NCBI GenBank assembly: GCA_947396885.1
Contig: OX377205.1
Coordinates: 66,188,969-66,252,968, forward strand
Source: Heligmosomoides polygyrus polygyrus
Lineage: Eukaryota > Nematoda > Chromadorea > Rhabditida > Heligmosomidae
Direction of reading: 5' to 3'
Length of the DNA stretch: 64,000 nt
A program made the translations under genes and the position numbers. The first letter of the stretch is position 1. Each line of letters starts with the position of its first letter. This document shows positions 26,301 to 38,023 of this stretch, one piece after another. Below the pieces are notes generated by a model. It searched no databases, had not been told where the DNA came from, and was given only the letters and a program-made list of their open reading frames with translations.

Positions 26301-27988
26301 CTCTTCGGAGCAGGATTATGCTTTGTCCAGTACTTTGCTTAAGACAAAAAGCGAACATAAGCGCTGCCTTGAAGTGCAACAGAGAGCGACGCAAAAAGCA
26401 AAAAAGATTGCGAAAATCGCGGTCGTGATGGTGTTGTGCTGCTAACGCCTTACCTTATGAAGCTATCCTGCTGCTAGCAGCGGGGTGGAAGCTCGTGCTG
26501 AATGTTTTTAGCTTTTTGCTGCTGGCGGCAGCTGGCAGCAGGAAAGGCGCACGCGCAGAAGCAGCAGGAAGCCCTCGTGCTGCTAGCAGGTTCCAAGCCC
26601 TGTAATGTATAGCTCACAATGTAGCAGCACGATCACAAACTGACAGCAGATGCCCAATGTTACGAGTGCTCCTGTAGTAGCACGAAGCTATCAGGATCGA
26701 GCACGTGGAGCTAATGTGCAGCGGTGGGCTTAACGAGCGGTCATAGGCGGTTCGTACTCCTATGATGCACGGTTACTAACCGACTTTTGTCTGAGAAGGT
26801 AGTTGAAAGTAGAAACTTTACTAGTTTAGTACACTGCAATTGTGTGGAGAAATAAGCAGGTCGCTCTCCTGCGCTTTTTGACTAACGCCACCAAAGGTAA
26901 GGATACAACTTTTGCCCCACACGTAGTCAGCAATGTCTAACCAAGTGTGAAACTCGCAAAGCTTTGGACGTGTGCACGGAGCAGTTCCTATCATTCACAT
27001 GTCGCACAATTTCTATTTTTTGCATGTTTCTATGAGCCTCGAACCTCTGAAGGAACTTGACGGTTAGGTTCCAGTTTTTCTCTTCTTGAAGCCACGGAGG
27101 CGTTGCAAATGTGAGATTGCAGGATATATTGTATATTGCATTGTAAGATGTAACTGCTCACGATTTCTATCGGTGGGCATTACTTTCCAGGTCTCAATAT
27201 AATATTTCCACTTTAACCTTCTTGTTGTTGTCTTTTATGCTAACAAATTACTGACAGCAGTGTTCATGCCTCTAAAGTAGAACTTACCTTGTTATGGAAA
27301 ACTAGAAATTCGTTTCAAACCTTAGCCGACAGCGTTTGAACATGGGGCTAAGGATCCAAGCTGTTTTCCTGGTCACGCCCATTAGTCGGATGCATGGCGC
27401 ATCACAGAGGCAATTGCATTATTGGCCTTTGTATTTTCCAGTGTCTTGGACTTGGGCCGTACTTGGTTTTCGGCCCTACATAGCGCACTAGGTGGGAGGT
27501 GCTGGCTACACGTAGATCATGAAAAAATTGTAGGCTCCCTCCTTTTTCGGGTATTTTTCTATGCGCATTTCATTGAGAGCCGCGTGCTAGCGTAGTCGGA
27601 ATAGGCGCCGGCAGGCTGTCGCGTGCTTCCGATCTCAGCTTGGTTCGAATTTCTCGTCTAGGCTAAACGAGCCTTCCATCCTGCTGAGGTCGAAGAATCG
27701 CTAACGGACTTGTCTGGGATTGACAAAGCACTGATTTGTCTCAAATGGAACCAAATTGGGGTTTAAAACAGCGGGATCAGCTCATCACTCCCAGAGGGTC
27801 ATTGCTCGCCTTAATAATAAGCTCCAGCTATGTGTCCTATACGTGCTAACGACATCGTACGATTTCAAAATGAAGCGATACATTCATGCTCTGCGTCTGA
27901 TCTTAAGGTTTGACCGATAGTGTGCAACATGGAGGTCCCACACACAAGATATCGTGGCTGTTGAATCTCGCTCTTGCACAGTTGCTTA
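23366..27988. other. Unassigned stretch with minor simple repeats
   Basis: No gene recognised. Holds a C-run (23489-23498), a (TATG)n microsatellite (25468-25494) and a CTGCTAGCAG-rich patch at 26460-26600 with loosely complementary halves. Confidence 0.5.
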
Positions 27989-27990
27989 TA

Positions 27991-28897
27991 TTAGGGGGGG
28001 CCAAAAGTAATGAGACACCCCACGCCGTGTCCATATATCTCGTGGCTGGAGTCTGGTTTCGTGCTTGTTGTATTTCTATGTTTGTATGCTACTTAATGAA
28101 GCGCATCTGAAAAGTTACCACTTCCGCCCTTTCCAGAAGCATGCCAAAAACCCCAGCCTGTCTCATGCCGAAACCCCAGTCTGACGACTCGACCTGTGTC
28201 GCGTAAATCTCCCCCAATTCCCAACCCCGAGCAGCCTGGGCTCAGTATTCAAGCAAGATGATAAGTACGTCTTCTACCTTAACCCTGCCAAGCAGCGAGT
28301 CTGGGTGAGGCCTGGTGAATTGTTACCGACCTTCGTTCGGCGAGATGTTCACGGCGAGAAGCATCTTTGGAGCTTTTGGGTCTGCGCCCATGGTTCGGTT
28401 TACCGGAGGCTGTTTCCCAAGAGCACCGCGATGAACTCCAAGGCCATGGTGAACGAAATAGAGAAGATGGGCCGGCGACTCGCTCTTATTCATTCGCAGC
28501 GCTTCAAGAAGGTTCTCCTCTTCGACTACGCCGCACCCCATCGGGAACAAGTAACCACGGATAAGCTTGGCCAGCTGGGCTACGTTCACATGCCTCACCC
28601 ACCGTATTCGCTGGACATCTGTCCATGCAACTACCACTACTACTTGAGCCTACAGGACTTCCTAGTTGGAAGGGACACAAGAACCCAAGCAGTCCTTGAC
28701 AGCCATATCGAGCTGTTGATCAACACCAGGCTCAAGCAGTTCTGGAAGGATGGGATCAGGAAGTTGGCTGAGCGATGGCAGCAAGGTCCTTGCCCTTAAT
28801 GGCAAATACACTCCTCAGCATCGTTGAGTTGTAATTGAGTTATGAGGAGATAAAGATTTTTTTTTCATTTTGTCTCATTACTTTTGGCCCCCCCTAA
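27991..28897 (+). mobile_element. Deleted mariner with perfect terminal repeats
   Basis: The inverted ends are identical for at least 27 bases, beginning TTAGGGGGGGCCAAAAG, and each is followed by TA (27989-27990 and 28898-28899). At 907 bases it is about 0.4 kb shorter than a full mariner; the helix-turn-helix part of the transposase is missing. Perfect ends on an inactivated body suggest a recent insertion mobilised in trans. Confidence 0.9.
28262..28799 (+). pseudogene. Mariner transposase, C-terminal part
   Basis: Encodes the catalytic half of a mariner transposase, the enzyme that cuts and pastes the element at TA sites. KYVFYLNPAKQRVWVRPGE corresponds to the usual DEKWVLYDNPKR..W.. block. 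Then come LLFDYAAPH (the second aspartate box, usually LHDNARPH) and HPPYSLDICPCNYHYYLSL (usually HPPYSPDLAPSDYHLFRSL). The first aspartate box reads SFWVCAHGSVY where WWD is expected, and the third acidic residue is asparagine (CNYH). Two of three catalytic residues are therefore lost although the 164-codon frame is open. No start codon can be assigned because the N-terminus is deleted. It ends with ERWQQGPCP near the usual mariner C-terminus. Confidence 0.85.
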
Positions 28898-28899
28898 TA

Positions 28900-30782
28900 T
28901 TATATACCTTCTCACTTAACGAACACGCGGTGTTCCTTAACAAGCTGCTGGAAACAGAATGCGGGAATCACGTCATGGCGTTCGTTATGGCGGGCAGATT
29001 ACAAGTAAATTCGAGGCCTAGCAAGAGGTCATAGGCTGGCTCCAACGCTAGCTACATATAACCTCCTTGTCTAATGGTAAGGGTGAAAAGTCAGTTCTCG
29101 ATCGCCGACATACACTTTACAGCTGCAACTTTGATGATTACTTCATGATATGTTCCACTCAGAGACGGACACCTGCTTCGACGTTCTTAATGAGCAAGTG
29201 ACTAACATTCGTTTCACAGGGGAAACCACGGGAGGGCTGGCCACCGTTCTTCAGTATCCAGGTCCGCCTTAGAAAATGGCTCTACCAAATTAGGCATTAT
29301 CGCAATCCTACCAGCAATAGTGCCCTAGTCAACTTCCTGTTTGCCCATACTATGAAAACGGATCAGGCTTTGACTAGAAACATGTTCAGAATTGCTGCAA
29401 TGGTCTCTTCCAATAGTCAAAATAGATCTCAGTGGATCTATTATAGCTTGTCAGGTAGCGCAGTCCAATGGTTGCTCTATCGGACTAGGACCGGCACTAA
29501 GATCTTCCAGGAGAAGACACAGTGATTCTGACTTCAGTACATTTCCGATGCACACAGCGCATCGGTGAGAGCAGCCTTGCGCCGCTACAACCTGGATCAT
29601 TAAGTCAGGGTAGTGGAGGCAGAGTCACGCTTAAGGTTCGAGAATCGAAGAAGAATCCTACTACCAGTTCGTTTTTTGTGGTGGGTCGTACTCTCTTGGT
29701 TTTGGAAGAGGATTGTCTCGCATTTTTTCAGCTTTTGAGTGATTCTCTTGCATCTATTTTGAATCTCTTAATAAGCTGGTTTTGTGGCCAGGGCAACTTG
29801 GGGACTCGCGCGCAGTTTCGTTCTCTGAAGGAGGATGCATATGGAATTGAATACTCAAACGTTTTGAATGCTGATTATCCTATAGTTCAACATAAAGACT
29901 TTTTGTGGCGGCTAATTTCGAATCAATTAGAGGTTTTTAATTTTTGCAGTCAATGTGCTTGATCGACCCATCCTTGACCTTTCTAGACTTTGAGCTCAAC
30001 GCCTTCAGGTCAAGAGGTAATTTAGAATGGACGGTTAACATTTGAATCTGGTTTTCCACACTCTGACAAAGGTGAAACGGCCGAAACGTTAGCCAAATGG
30101 AGACGTTATTATCTTGGGCATGGCTCTACAAAGCAACTAACTTGTCCATCAGCAAACCACCGCTAGTTTTATAGGCTAAATACGCATTCACAAATTTTTC
30201 ACTCATTTAATCTTTTTTAAATTCCGTAGAAGTAAAATGCGTAGCGTATCCTAAAGTGATTGATAAACACCGCCTTTATCTTTGTATCCTTTGCTTTATT
30301 GGGATTTCGCATTGATCAGCTTCTTTATTTAATTATTATTTATTTATCAGACATGGGCAAAGTCATGCATTACATAAGTAATGTCACATAAACAAAAGCA
30401 TACTAGCTCACATGACCCTCACTAAACATGACACAACTAACACAGGTTTTTACGAACCGCTACGAACTTGAACGAACTCTCAGACATATTCCTGATATTC
30501 TATTCATCAATTAATAACAAGTTCAGTTCTTCCAGGTTTCTATAAGTGAGGAAATTCGGATCTCGCTGCAATTTCAGGATAGGAACGTAAAGCCATAGGT
30601 CCCCCTTCTATTCATAGTCAACGGCGCACTATGAAACACCGTGGGATCAGTCGTTACCCTGCTTGAAAGAATCTTAAACATCATGGCCATGTCGACTAGC
30701 ATTCTTGGGCTAGTAATGTGAGCATGAAGAGTGTCACCCAGTCTACCAAACGAGATATTGCGGAGACAGCTGACATCTATAT
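28900..30782. other. Unassigned stretch
   Basis: A 146-codon frame at 29522-29962 has no recognisable motif. A word at 30063-30085 (CTGACAAAGG..GGCCGAAACG) resembles the 3' tails of some retroelements; see the rejected list. Confidence 0.45.
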
Positions 30783-30946
30783 CTAGTCTTCACAGTGACC
30801 TGCGATGAATCTCTCAACACTCAGTAAATTGGTAGCACACACATCTGCCTAGTCTTCACAGTGACCTGCGATGGGTCCTAATATACCGGTCCGCGTTTTA
30901 TGCTTTGCAGATGTGTGTGCTACCAATTTGCTGAGTGTTGAGAGAT
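30783..30946. repeat. Inverted repeat with internal direct repeat
   Basis: A 40-base left arm (30809-30848) and right arm (30907-30946) are complementary with one mismatch. The 25-base word starting CTAGTCTTCACAGTGACC occurs at 30783 and again at 30849, between the arms. Confidence 0.85.
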
Positions 30947-31085
30947 TTGACGTCGGTTGACCTGGGGTGAGCCCACATCTTGAATCGATGTGTGAGCGAA
31001 AGCCGGCGTCTCCCTAAACTACGTTAGGCCTGCAACACAGTTTTTCGGCGAGCTCCCCTGCTGCTGTTAACGGCGTCAATTCAAA

Positions 31086-31515
31086 CTGGACTTTTTTCAC
31101 GTCAAATTGGACACTATTCGAAGGTAGCCTAAAACTTTTGAAATTCAAAGCAAACTTTTCCAAATCGAATTGACCTTTAGGCAGATTAAACTACAGACTC
31201 ACTAAAATGGCTTGAATAATTTTTGTTCAATAAAAATTTTGGCATAACTTTCTTTGAAATTTTTTAGTTCACATGCTTTGGGGAAGGTGAACTGAAAAAT
31301 TTCGAAGAAAGTTATACCAAGTTTTTCTTGAACAAAAAAAAATATTCAAACCATCTTAGAGGGTGGTCTGTGGTTTAACCTGCCTAAATGTCATTTCGAT
31401 TTGGAAAAGTTTGCTTTGAATTTCAAAAGTTTTAGGCTACCTTAGAATAGTGTCCAATTTGACGTGGAAAATGTGCAGATTGATTTGAAAAGTGTCCAGT
31501 TCGACGTGAAAATGG
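31086..31515. mobile_element. Palindromic MITE-like element
   Basis: Arms of roughly 190-230 bases meet near 31278. GGACACTATTCGAAGGTAGC pairs with GCTACCTTAGAATAGTGTCC, and GTTCACATG..AAGGTGAAC marks the centre. Outside the outer limits GGACT/TGTCC words repeat. No coding content. Confidence 0.75.
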
Positions 31516-32469
31516 TATATGTGTCCGATGCCATTGTGCGCTAGCAAAATAAGCTATACTTAAGGAACTGTGGAGACATGCGTATCCTGGAATATAACTT
31601 CCTTCACTCGGCAAAAGCCTTCCCCAGTCATTTTTGGGCCAGCCACGAAGATCTGGTAATGGCGTGGGCTTGTTTGTGCATATCTCAAAGAGTCCAATTG
31701 AACGCTATCCACCTTGGATGAGGTCGAAGAGGCTTCCCTATATCTACTTTCCTTAACTCTTAATGCTTGCATCACAGAAATACTTCATTTGCCAACAGTG
31801 ACGTTCTTTCAGGATTTTTCGATCCTCGTTTCTATCCATCGTGGATCAAAAAAATGCTCCTTCTAGTACAGACTCATTAACACATTCGCGACGATGTCAT
31901 ATGTGTGGACAGCGGAGAGGGCGCGACGGACGGTATCCACTCTGTTGCAAGTCGATGGCCCCAGTGCAGCGGCTGTGCCGTCAACACGTGGGACCTCAAC
32001 CTGCCCCATGGGCACCCGAAGCTGCCAAGGCCAAGTACCCCAGGGAGGTGTATTGATCCCATGCCCTGAAGTGCCACTCCTGAACTGCAGATTCCCCGGG
32101 TCCGTCCCTTCTCCTCCCACCGAATTGTATCCTTCCAGCCCAGAGTTGCAGCCAGCGAACTACCGTGGGGGAGACACTAACCCCGTGCATGAATTGCCAG
32201 CCTGTGATACAACGACACTGCCCTCGCGGCGTCCAGGCGGAGGGCCAGAGCCTACCCCGCGAGGGGCTTGACAGGCTTTATCCCAGCAACCCAGCAAGAT
32301 AATATGACAGCAATACCAAACGTATGGAATGACTGCAAGGTATGAACGGACTCACCGCACTCCTTCATGTAGCACACCGAGGGCCAATACGGGTTTATTA
32401 CACACCAGCATGCCGACATGATATGACCATATGAGAGTCGATGACGCGATGGTAGAAGAGGGACATGGC
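31516..32469. other. Unassigned GC-rich stretch
   Basis: Frames of 60-125 codons on both strands at 31863-32271 reflect base composition; none shows a motif. Confidence 0.4.
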
Positions 32470-32720
32470 CGGCAGAATGGAGTGCAACCGGGTGGATGGA
32501 GATACAGTGGGCCGGGCGCATCATAGTTGCTACCACTCCGCGCCCTCAGCCCTCCATCCGATCGGCAGTCGATGCCAGACTGCGCTGGGACGACGATATG
32601 GCCAGGCCCCGCGGCTGGCCCCGGCTGAACTGGCGAGAAGCTGCCGACGAACCGACCGCTCACGGTCGGCGCAGGCGTCGAATGAATTGCCGAGTTCGCG
32701 CGGGAAGCGGGTTATGCCCG
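32470..32720 (+). pseudogene. Possible non-LTR RT C-terminal tail
   Basis: The frame from 32496 reads EIQWAGRII near its start and RLRWDDDMARPRGWPRLNWR further on. This resembles the WAGHI..R.RPPTRWDDDI..W tail that follows the RT domain in several LINE families. No upstream RT motif was found. The following 32720-32870 is very GC-rich and unassigned. Composition bias could produce this by chance. Confidence 0.3.
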
Positions 32721-33002
32721 TTCCGGTGCGCGCGCCCCGCCGGCGGATCGATTCCGGCGGAGGCGGGGGCAGGCCGCGCGAGGAGCGCCTCGCGGAGCGC
32801 CGCGGACCCGAACGCCCGCAGGAGGATGGAGGGGGCGCCGTGGTCGCGAGACGCGACACACTCATTTGAGTGGACGGAGGAATTTTTTAGAATAACTTTT
32901 TCTATTGATGTTCTTGTTCAGTTTCCTTCTCAAATTCGCAAACTATAGTAACAAATCAATGTTGGGTTTTGCGTAGGCAGAAAAAGCATTCAGTTTCTCG
33001 TA

Positions 33003-33405
33003 CCTAACAATACAATACAATACAATATTTATTGAGCCAAAAGTATCACAAAATCTGCTTATCACAAAAGAACAGCAAAAATTGGCTCTCAAAAGACCAG
33101 CGAAAGTGGATGGAAATTATTGTTTCAAAAGTGATGCGAAAACAGTTCACAAAAAAATGCAAGGAAAGGTTGCTTTTTTAAAGGTCTGAGAAAAATGGTT
33201 TCTTCGAAGAATTATGTAATGCGAAAAGTGCTTTTATTCAAGTAGTGTTCATTCAGCAGTTTTTTGTTTACAATACAATATTTATTGAGCTAAAAGTATT
33301 GCAAAATCTGCTTGTCACAAAAGAATACAGCAAAAATTGGTTCTCAAAAGACCAGCAAAAGTGGAGGAAAATTACTGTTTCAAAAGTGATACAAAAACAG
33401 TTACC
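33003..33405 (+). repeat. Two direct copies of a ~130-base repeat
   Basis: Copies at about 33016-33150 and 33272-33405 share CAATATTTATTGAGC, then AAAAGTAT, AAATCTGCTT, ATTGG(C/T)TCTCAAAAGACC and GTTTCAAAAGTGAT. The first starts in an (AATAC)n run (33003-33027). Confidence 0.9.
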
Positions 33406-34939
33406 TAACAAGACAAGAGCTTTTCCCATTGCTGAAAACGCATATACTTCCAGACAAGCTTGAGGTGAAACATGAATTGAACACGTAAATGAAACAACCT
33501 ACGCTCTGACTTGTTATAATAATAACCAAACGTTCAACAGGAACACTTCCTCTCGTTGGGAAGGAACCTAAAAAACATATTTTTCACAACTGGAGCAGCG
33601 TATATGGGCTCTCTTTTTTTCTCGGCAATATTTCTTCCCAGGCTACTGCTCAGCTTTTCATAGCAACTTGTGCAGTTCTTCTGGACTTCTCTTAAGTCGG
33701 TAGTAACGTTTTCTAAGAGTCTTTTTTTTCGTGGGAGTCCACACAAATGAATGGACATACGCGCGCGCCAAAAAAAGCAGCCGGCCATCGCGCGCAAGGG
33801 AAAACGTTCTTGTCGTGAATGTGTTAAAGAGGTTCCCAGCTTACTCTTCAAGCAAAGAAGTGTTCGTTGTGAAGACGTTCGAGCCCGTATTTCGTGGATA
33901 GCGACGGATGATTGCCTATGAAGCGTAGAATGAGTCGTTCCCATGGGGTCCTGGACGCCAAAAACACCAGCCATCATCAGTGGCTCGAGCTATGGATCCT
34001 TTTGCGGCAACTTGCGCAGTCTGCCGCCCTACTTTTTCATCTACGAGTTTTCTAAGCAGAACCGGAGCTGATTATTTGGGCCCAATTCCTTGTTCGTCTG
34101 TCTCAGTACCTTCCCAAAATGGGGACGGTAGCTTCGAGAAAAGTTCAACAGACCTTCTAACCGACTTTTATGGCAATACACTTCTGTACGGCATAATCAA
34201 ATGAAAGCGCTGGATGCTCTTTTTATTAGGAAACATTTTAGCTGGCTGGAGTTCATGCAGCCACACCTTAGCCATATGTTGTACTTCCGTGGTCCGTCGG
34301 CGACAAGATGTCGCTGACCCTCTGACGGCGGAACGGGACTGATTATTTATCGATTAGGATTGATGCTTAGTCGTTCCGCAGCAGCTGTAGAATCCATAGC
34401 GCCTGTTAGCTGTTTGAGTCGCGTAGACCACTGCTCTTCATATTTTGGTCGTTCTTCAATTTGCTATGGCTAATTCAGGACGAGGAAAGACTTCGAGTCT
34501 CCAGATGAGGTACTGACGATGAGAGTGCAGGTCTGAGTGGTACATTTTCCAGTCGTCGTTCATATCGCATCGAAAAAGGTTAATTTTGCCGGCTTCTAAG
34601 TGATCTGTATTTGGATGGAGGTTTCGGAAAGTAAGGCTCTAATGACTTGGCGCCACTTTGATGCTACGAAAGGAAGTGCTTGCTGCTTTAGTAGAAACCT
34701 TCTTCTGTACAAGATAGGGAGGAACATGATGGCAGAGTGCTTCCCTTTAACTAATCGTCGCGATGGTCTGTGCGCTTGGCTGACAGAGTTAGAGATGGAT
34801 GGGCTGATGGGCGCTCACGGTGCTCATTGTTTTCATTCTCCATCGTGATGCAACCTTCTTCATCGCCAACATCACCGCGTGGCGCAGCTCAGTATTGTGC
34901 AGTGAATTTCATTCCTCTTTTTCTTTCCGCTCTTCTGTA
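33406..34939. other. Mostly unassigned; possible BEL/Pao trace
   Basis: At 33980-34130 the plus strand reads CAVCRP and, 14 residues later, RTGADYLGPIP. The second word resembles the start of the BEL/Pao integrase core (TG-D-GPI). Nothing else of the element is visible, so this is weak. The 147-codon frame at 33534-33977 (minus) has no motif. Confidence 0.25.
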
Positions 34940-35170
34940 GCCGAGAAAGGCGCGCGGAGCGCAGTCGGGGGAGGTGCCGGATGTTGTGTGCACCCGACTG
35001 CAGGTCCATGTTTCGTATTTCTCGCTCAGGGCGAACAAGCCCTACCTCCATCCCTCCGGGATCGGTCATTTAGTACGAGACTTGTTCGAAAGAGCTAACA
35101 TGCCAACTTGTTCCACCCGGCCACCGCAAGTCATTGTATGGGTCAAATGCGCATTAGCGCGCTTATTCAT
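34940..35170 (+). mobile_element. SINE A copy
   Basis: The head GCGCGGAGCGCAGTCGGGGG (34952-34971) gives box A. A degraded box B (CATGTTTCGTATTTC) follows, then CATCCCTCCGGGATCGGT, shared with the copy at 62290-62340 (minus). It ends near GCCACCGCAAGTCATTGTA, as in the copy at 58690. Confidence 0.7.
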
Positions 35171-35362
35171 TTGTCATATTTATGTATTTGTACGGTTTAA
35201 CGAGCACAGCAAAGGGAGTTTTTGGAAAACACCAATAATTCGGAGCCCCCTTTGAGTATAAAGCGACGCACGAACACAGCTTTTGGTCGTACAGTAATGA
35301 ATTTTAGCTCTACAGCTTTTTATGGTAGATTGGTGGACAGTGCATAGCTAATGATTTAATTA

Positions 35363-35470
35363 TGATTTTCAAAATGATGACTGGAAAGGTTGCACTTCCA
35401 CTTACACCCACATTTTCTATATAGCGTGCAAGTTAAAGTGCAACCTTTCCAGTCATCATCATGAAAATCA
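35363..35470. repeat. 35-base-stem hairpin
   Basis: TGATTTTCAAAATGATGACT... (35363-35397) is complementary to 35436-35470 apart from two or three mismatches; the loop is 38 bases. Probably a small MITE remnant; a microRNA-like precursor is possible but untested. Confidence 0.75.
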
Positions 35471-36767
35471 CAATCAAACCGTTTTGTTTCTAACGAATAG
35501 CCATTTAGGAGTCGCCATAGCTTTCTAGTGAAGCTGTTTTGCACAGATTCAAACCTTTACTTGCAACGCCTAAAGTGGGACTAAGCACATCGGTGCCGTT
35601 TTTCAATAATAGGCGAACATATGGCCTGTAAGCAGGAAGAAAGTGAACTTCTGATTCTAAAGATAGAGCTCTAAAAATTTTGTGAGTAGCTGTTTCTGCT
35701 TTCTTTGCAATCACCTGGCGATATTCTGAAAAGCAGGTTTTTCCGGGGTAATCAGTGGAGCATGGATATTGGCTTCATTCCTTATCCTTGTTCTTCTTTT
35801 CGTGGTGGCACAGACTGCTCACTGATGGAAAACAACGAACTGTCTTTTCTGAAGTACAGCTGCTTGAACGAAATTGATGGAAATATGAAGTGGCCGACAC
35901 TTTAGTCGTAATCCGCGCCACCCAATTTTCATGACAGCAACGCAGTTGAAACAAACGTTTTATTCATGCACTGACAAGCTGCTGCCAAGCAGGAAAGTCG
36001 TTGGTCATAAGTGCACCACCAGGTCCGAAACAAAGGGAAACGGCAGGGAGACCTCGAAGGGTTAAATGGCGGTCTCAAAATCTGCTCGACGTCGACCGAG
36101 TGGTGGGCTCGCAACTAGCACCCTCTGCATGCTGTTTTAAATGCAGTATGACATACCCATTTCACACACGCATTCAGGTCTCAGGATCTGGATGAGGAAC
36201 ACTAAGTCGGCCGCCTGGGCCGGCAGAGCCGTTAAGCCTACATAATGAGAGCTAGGAGCAGACGCATCCTTGAGATCGAAACCGTCGTCCTTTGTCATTG
36301 GCTTTTCCTTCGAAATCCACCTCCATGTGCTGATTAATTTTCCCTCGCTGCAATACGTGGTCTGACCGGTGCTATTTTATCGTTAGTCAAAGGGTTTCGA
36401 TTGCTGAGTGTTTCCCTGTCTCCGAATCTTGTAGCGCGTTTCCTTTACCCAGTCTGAGCTTCGTCAAACCATTCCATCCAGTGAAAAGGGTAGGGTATAT
36501 GCGCGTCCTAAAATGATGAGCCTACACGTGCACTCCTTACGTCGTTGAAGTTGTCAAAACTTTTTACTTTGTCATGGCAGATGAAGATGAGGTGAATATG
36601 AGATTTTTTCACCTCAGAAAAACAAATAAATGTGTAGTAGAGACTAAACTACTCGTAGAGACTACTAAACCAACCATGTGTAGTTTATTACGAACTTTTT
36701 GAAAACAGCAGCAAAATCTCTGATATTAGACAAGAACGCTTGATGTGAGGTGGCTGCTGACTAAATA
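35471..36767. other. Unassigned stretch
   Basis: No feature recognised. Confidence 0.5.
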
Positions 36768-37500
36768 CAGGGTGCGTAAAAAGTATTGACGCACCTACGT
36801 TTTGATTCAGCTCCAGCTTTTTCTTTCTACCCCTCTAGGTTTTTGTGTGTTATTTTTGTTGTCTGTATTGTGCTCAAAAAACGCTCACGAAAAAACTGAA
36901 GAAACATGATCGTTATCGTTACGGTGGCCCTTTTTTTGTCTGTTTCCCAAAGAGCAGAATACTTCCTTAACAAGAGATTTAGGCGCTGTTCGAAGCGGTA
37001 GGTGAGGAAAGATGTCAGCAACCCAAACATCAGCCACGGCTCTGTCATAACAGATGATGAATACAAGAGGTTCACTCACGTTAACGTTTAAATCCGAAAT
37101 TATCAACTTCTGTCCGATAATGGCAAACAGATAACGCGCGCAGGTGTGGACAGCTTCTCAGACGAGCACAGCTTGAACATGAATTCGCTGGATTACTCTT
37201 TTTAGGCGATTTTGGAGAATGAGGTCTGGGCTACTTTCAACAGAAGTGACCAGTCGCAGAAGGCTACCCTGTTCAAAGCACGGAACGAAATGCAAGAAAG
37301 TGTTTGTGGCGCGTGCACATGAATTTTTCCGTCATTTTCGCTCCTGTATTCACAGTAAAGGAGCCAATGTCAATTACGAGTTATTCTATCGTGTTTACAA
37401 AATCATTTTCCATATTTCTCAAGTGAATATTTTAAAACTTACTGCGCAATACTATTTCCACAACCGTCATTTAGTGCGTCAATACTTTTTACGCACCCTG
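36768..37500 (+). mobile_element. Deleted Tc1-like element
   Basis: The terminal repeats are identical for 27 bases, starting CAGGGTGCGTAAAAAG, and are flanked by TA on both sides (36766-36767 and 37501-37502). The length of 733 bases is about half that of an autonomous element. A transposase C-terminus remains inside. Confidence 0.9.
37100..37410 (+). pseudogene. Tc1-like transposase C-terminal remnant
   Basis: The plus strand from 37173 reads LNMNSLDYSF-stop-AILENEVW, corresponding to the PDLNPLDYSIWAILENEVC block that holds the last catalytic acid of a DDD-type Tc1/mariner transposase. It continues ARNEMQESVCGACT and then, one frame on, RHFRSCIHSKGANVNYELF, matching the usual C-terminal (R)L..CI..KGANI.YEL tail. 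A stop at 37203-37205, a second stop at about 37320 and a frameshift make it dead. N-terminal DNA-binding domains are absent. Confidence 0.7.
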
Positions 37501-37701
37501 TACATCTCTTCGATTCGACTATACCCGACTTGAGTGATCTTCTATTTTCAGAATAAGCCCCATCGTATTAGGTTGTAAGGAAAGTTTCCCGGCCACTCTC
37601 TTTGGCGTTCCGCCACTTTTTTGGAAAGTGTTCTACAACCTTCTCCTAATAACGCATATATGTATAGGCTGACCTACGGCACTATTGTCCATCTCAAATA
37701 T

Positions 37702-38008
37702 GGATGAGAAAATTGTTCTCGATAGCAAGCAAGTTCGACTACTCCTGCTTCACGAGTTCAAAAAGCAAAGCAGTGCAAGAGTCGGGCAGATAACATATGT
37801 GGACCACCACTGTCTCCCATGACAGAGCGATAGTATGGTTCCGAAAGTTCCAGAACGGAGACTTTTGCTTGGAGGACCAACCACGGTCTGGAAATGGCAG
37901 TGAATAACGAGCGCCTTCCCTAGCTGGTTCATGAGCACCCCGACGTTGCACCGGTGAGCCGGCAGAGCAACCCGAGTGCAGTTACATCACCATCAACACA
38001 TGCGTAAC
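37702..38008 (+). pseudogene. Mariner transposase N-terminal part (interrupted)
   Basis: The frame from 37702 reads MDEKIVLDSKQVRLLLLHEF and continues KKQSSARVGQITYVD. This is the first helix-turn-helix of a mariner transposase, which binds the terminal repeat. A stop and frame change follow, then IVWFRKFQNGDFCLEDQPRS, the conserved WF.KF..GDFSLED.PRSG block. The RTE insertion point is about 100 bases after this block. The C-terminal half resumes at 39804. Confidence 0.8.
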
Positions 38009-38023
38009 CCTGGGAAGGCATAT
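38009..38023 (+). repeat. Target-site duplication, left copy
   Basis: CCTGGGAAGGCATAT, identical to 39789-39803, flanks the RTE insertion; a perfect 15-base duplication from target-primed reverse transcription. Confidence 0.95.

Noticed and set aside
26460..26640. CTGCTAGCAG-rich patch as a structured repeat
   Set aside because: Loose, imperfect complementarity without clear ends or a second copy.
28323..28637. 104-codon frame opposite the mariner transposase
   Set aside because: Antisense shadow of the transposase frame.
29522..29962. 146-codon open frame (plus)
   Set aside because: No motif, no splice context that I can support, and length is within chance for this window.
30063..30092. 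Hammerhead ribozyme core (CTGACAA..GAAAC)
   Set aside because: The conserved CUGANGA core has A where G is required, and no stem II of useful length forms; at most a decayed retroelement tail.
33534..33977. 147-codon open frame (minus)
   Set aside because: No family motif or repeat; kept as unassigned.
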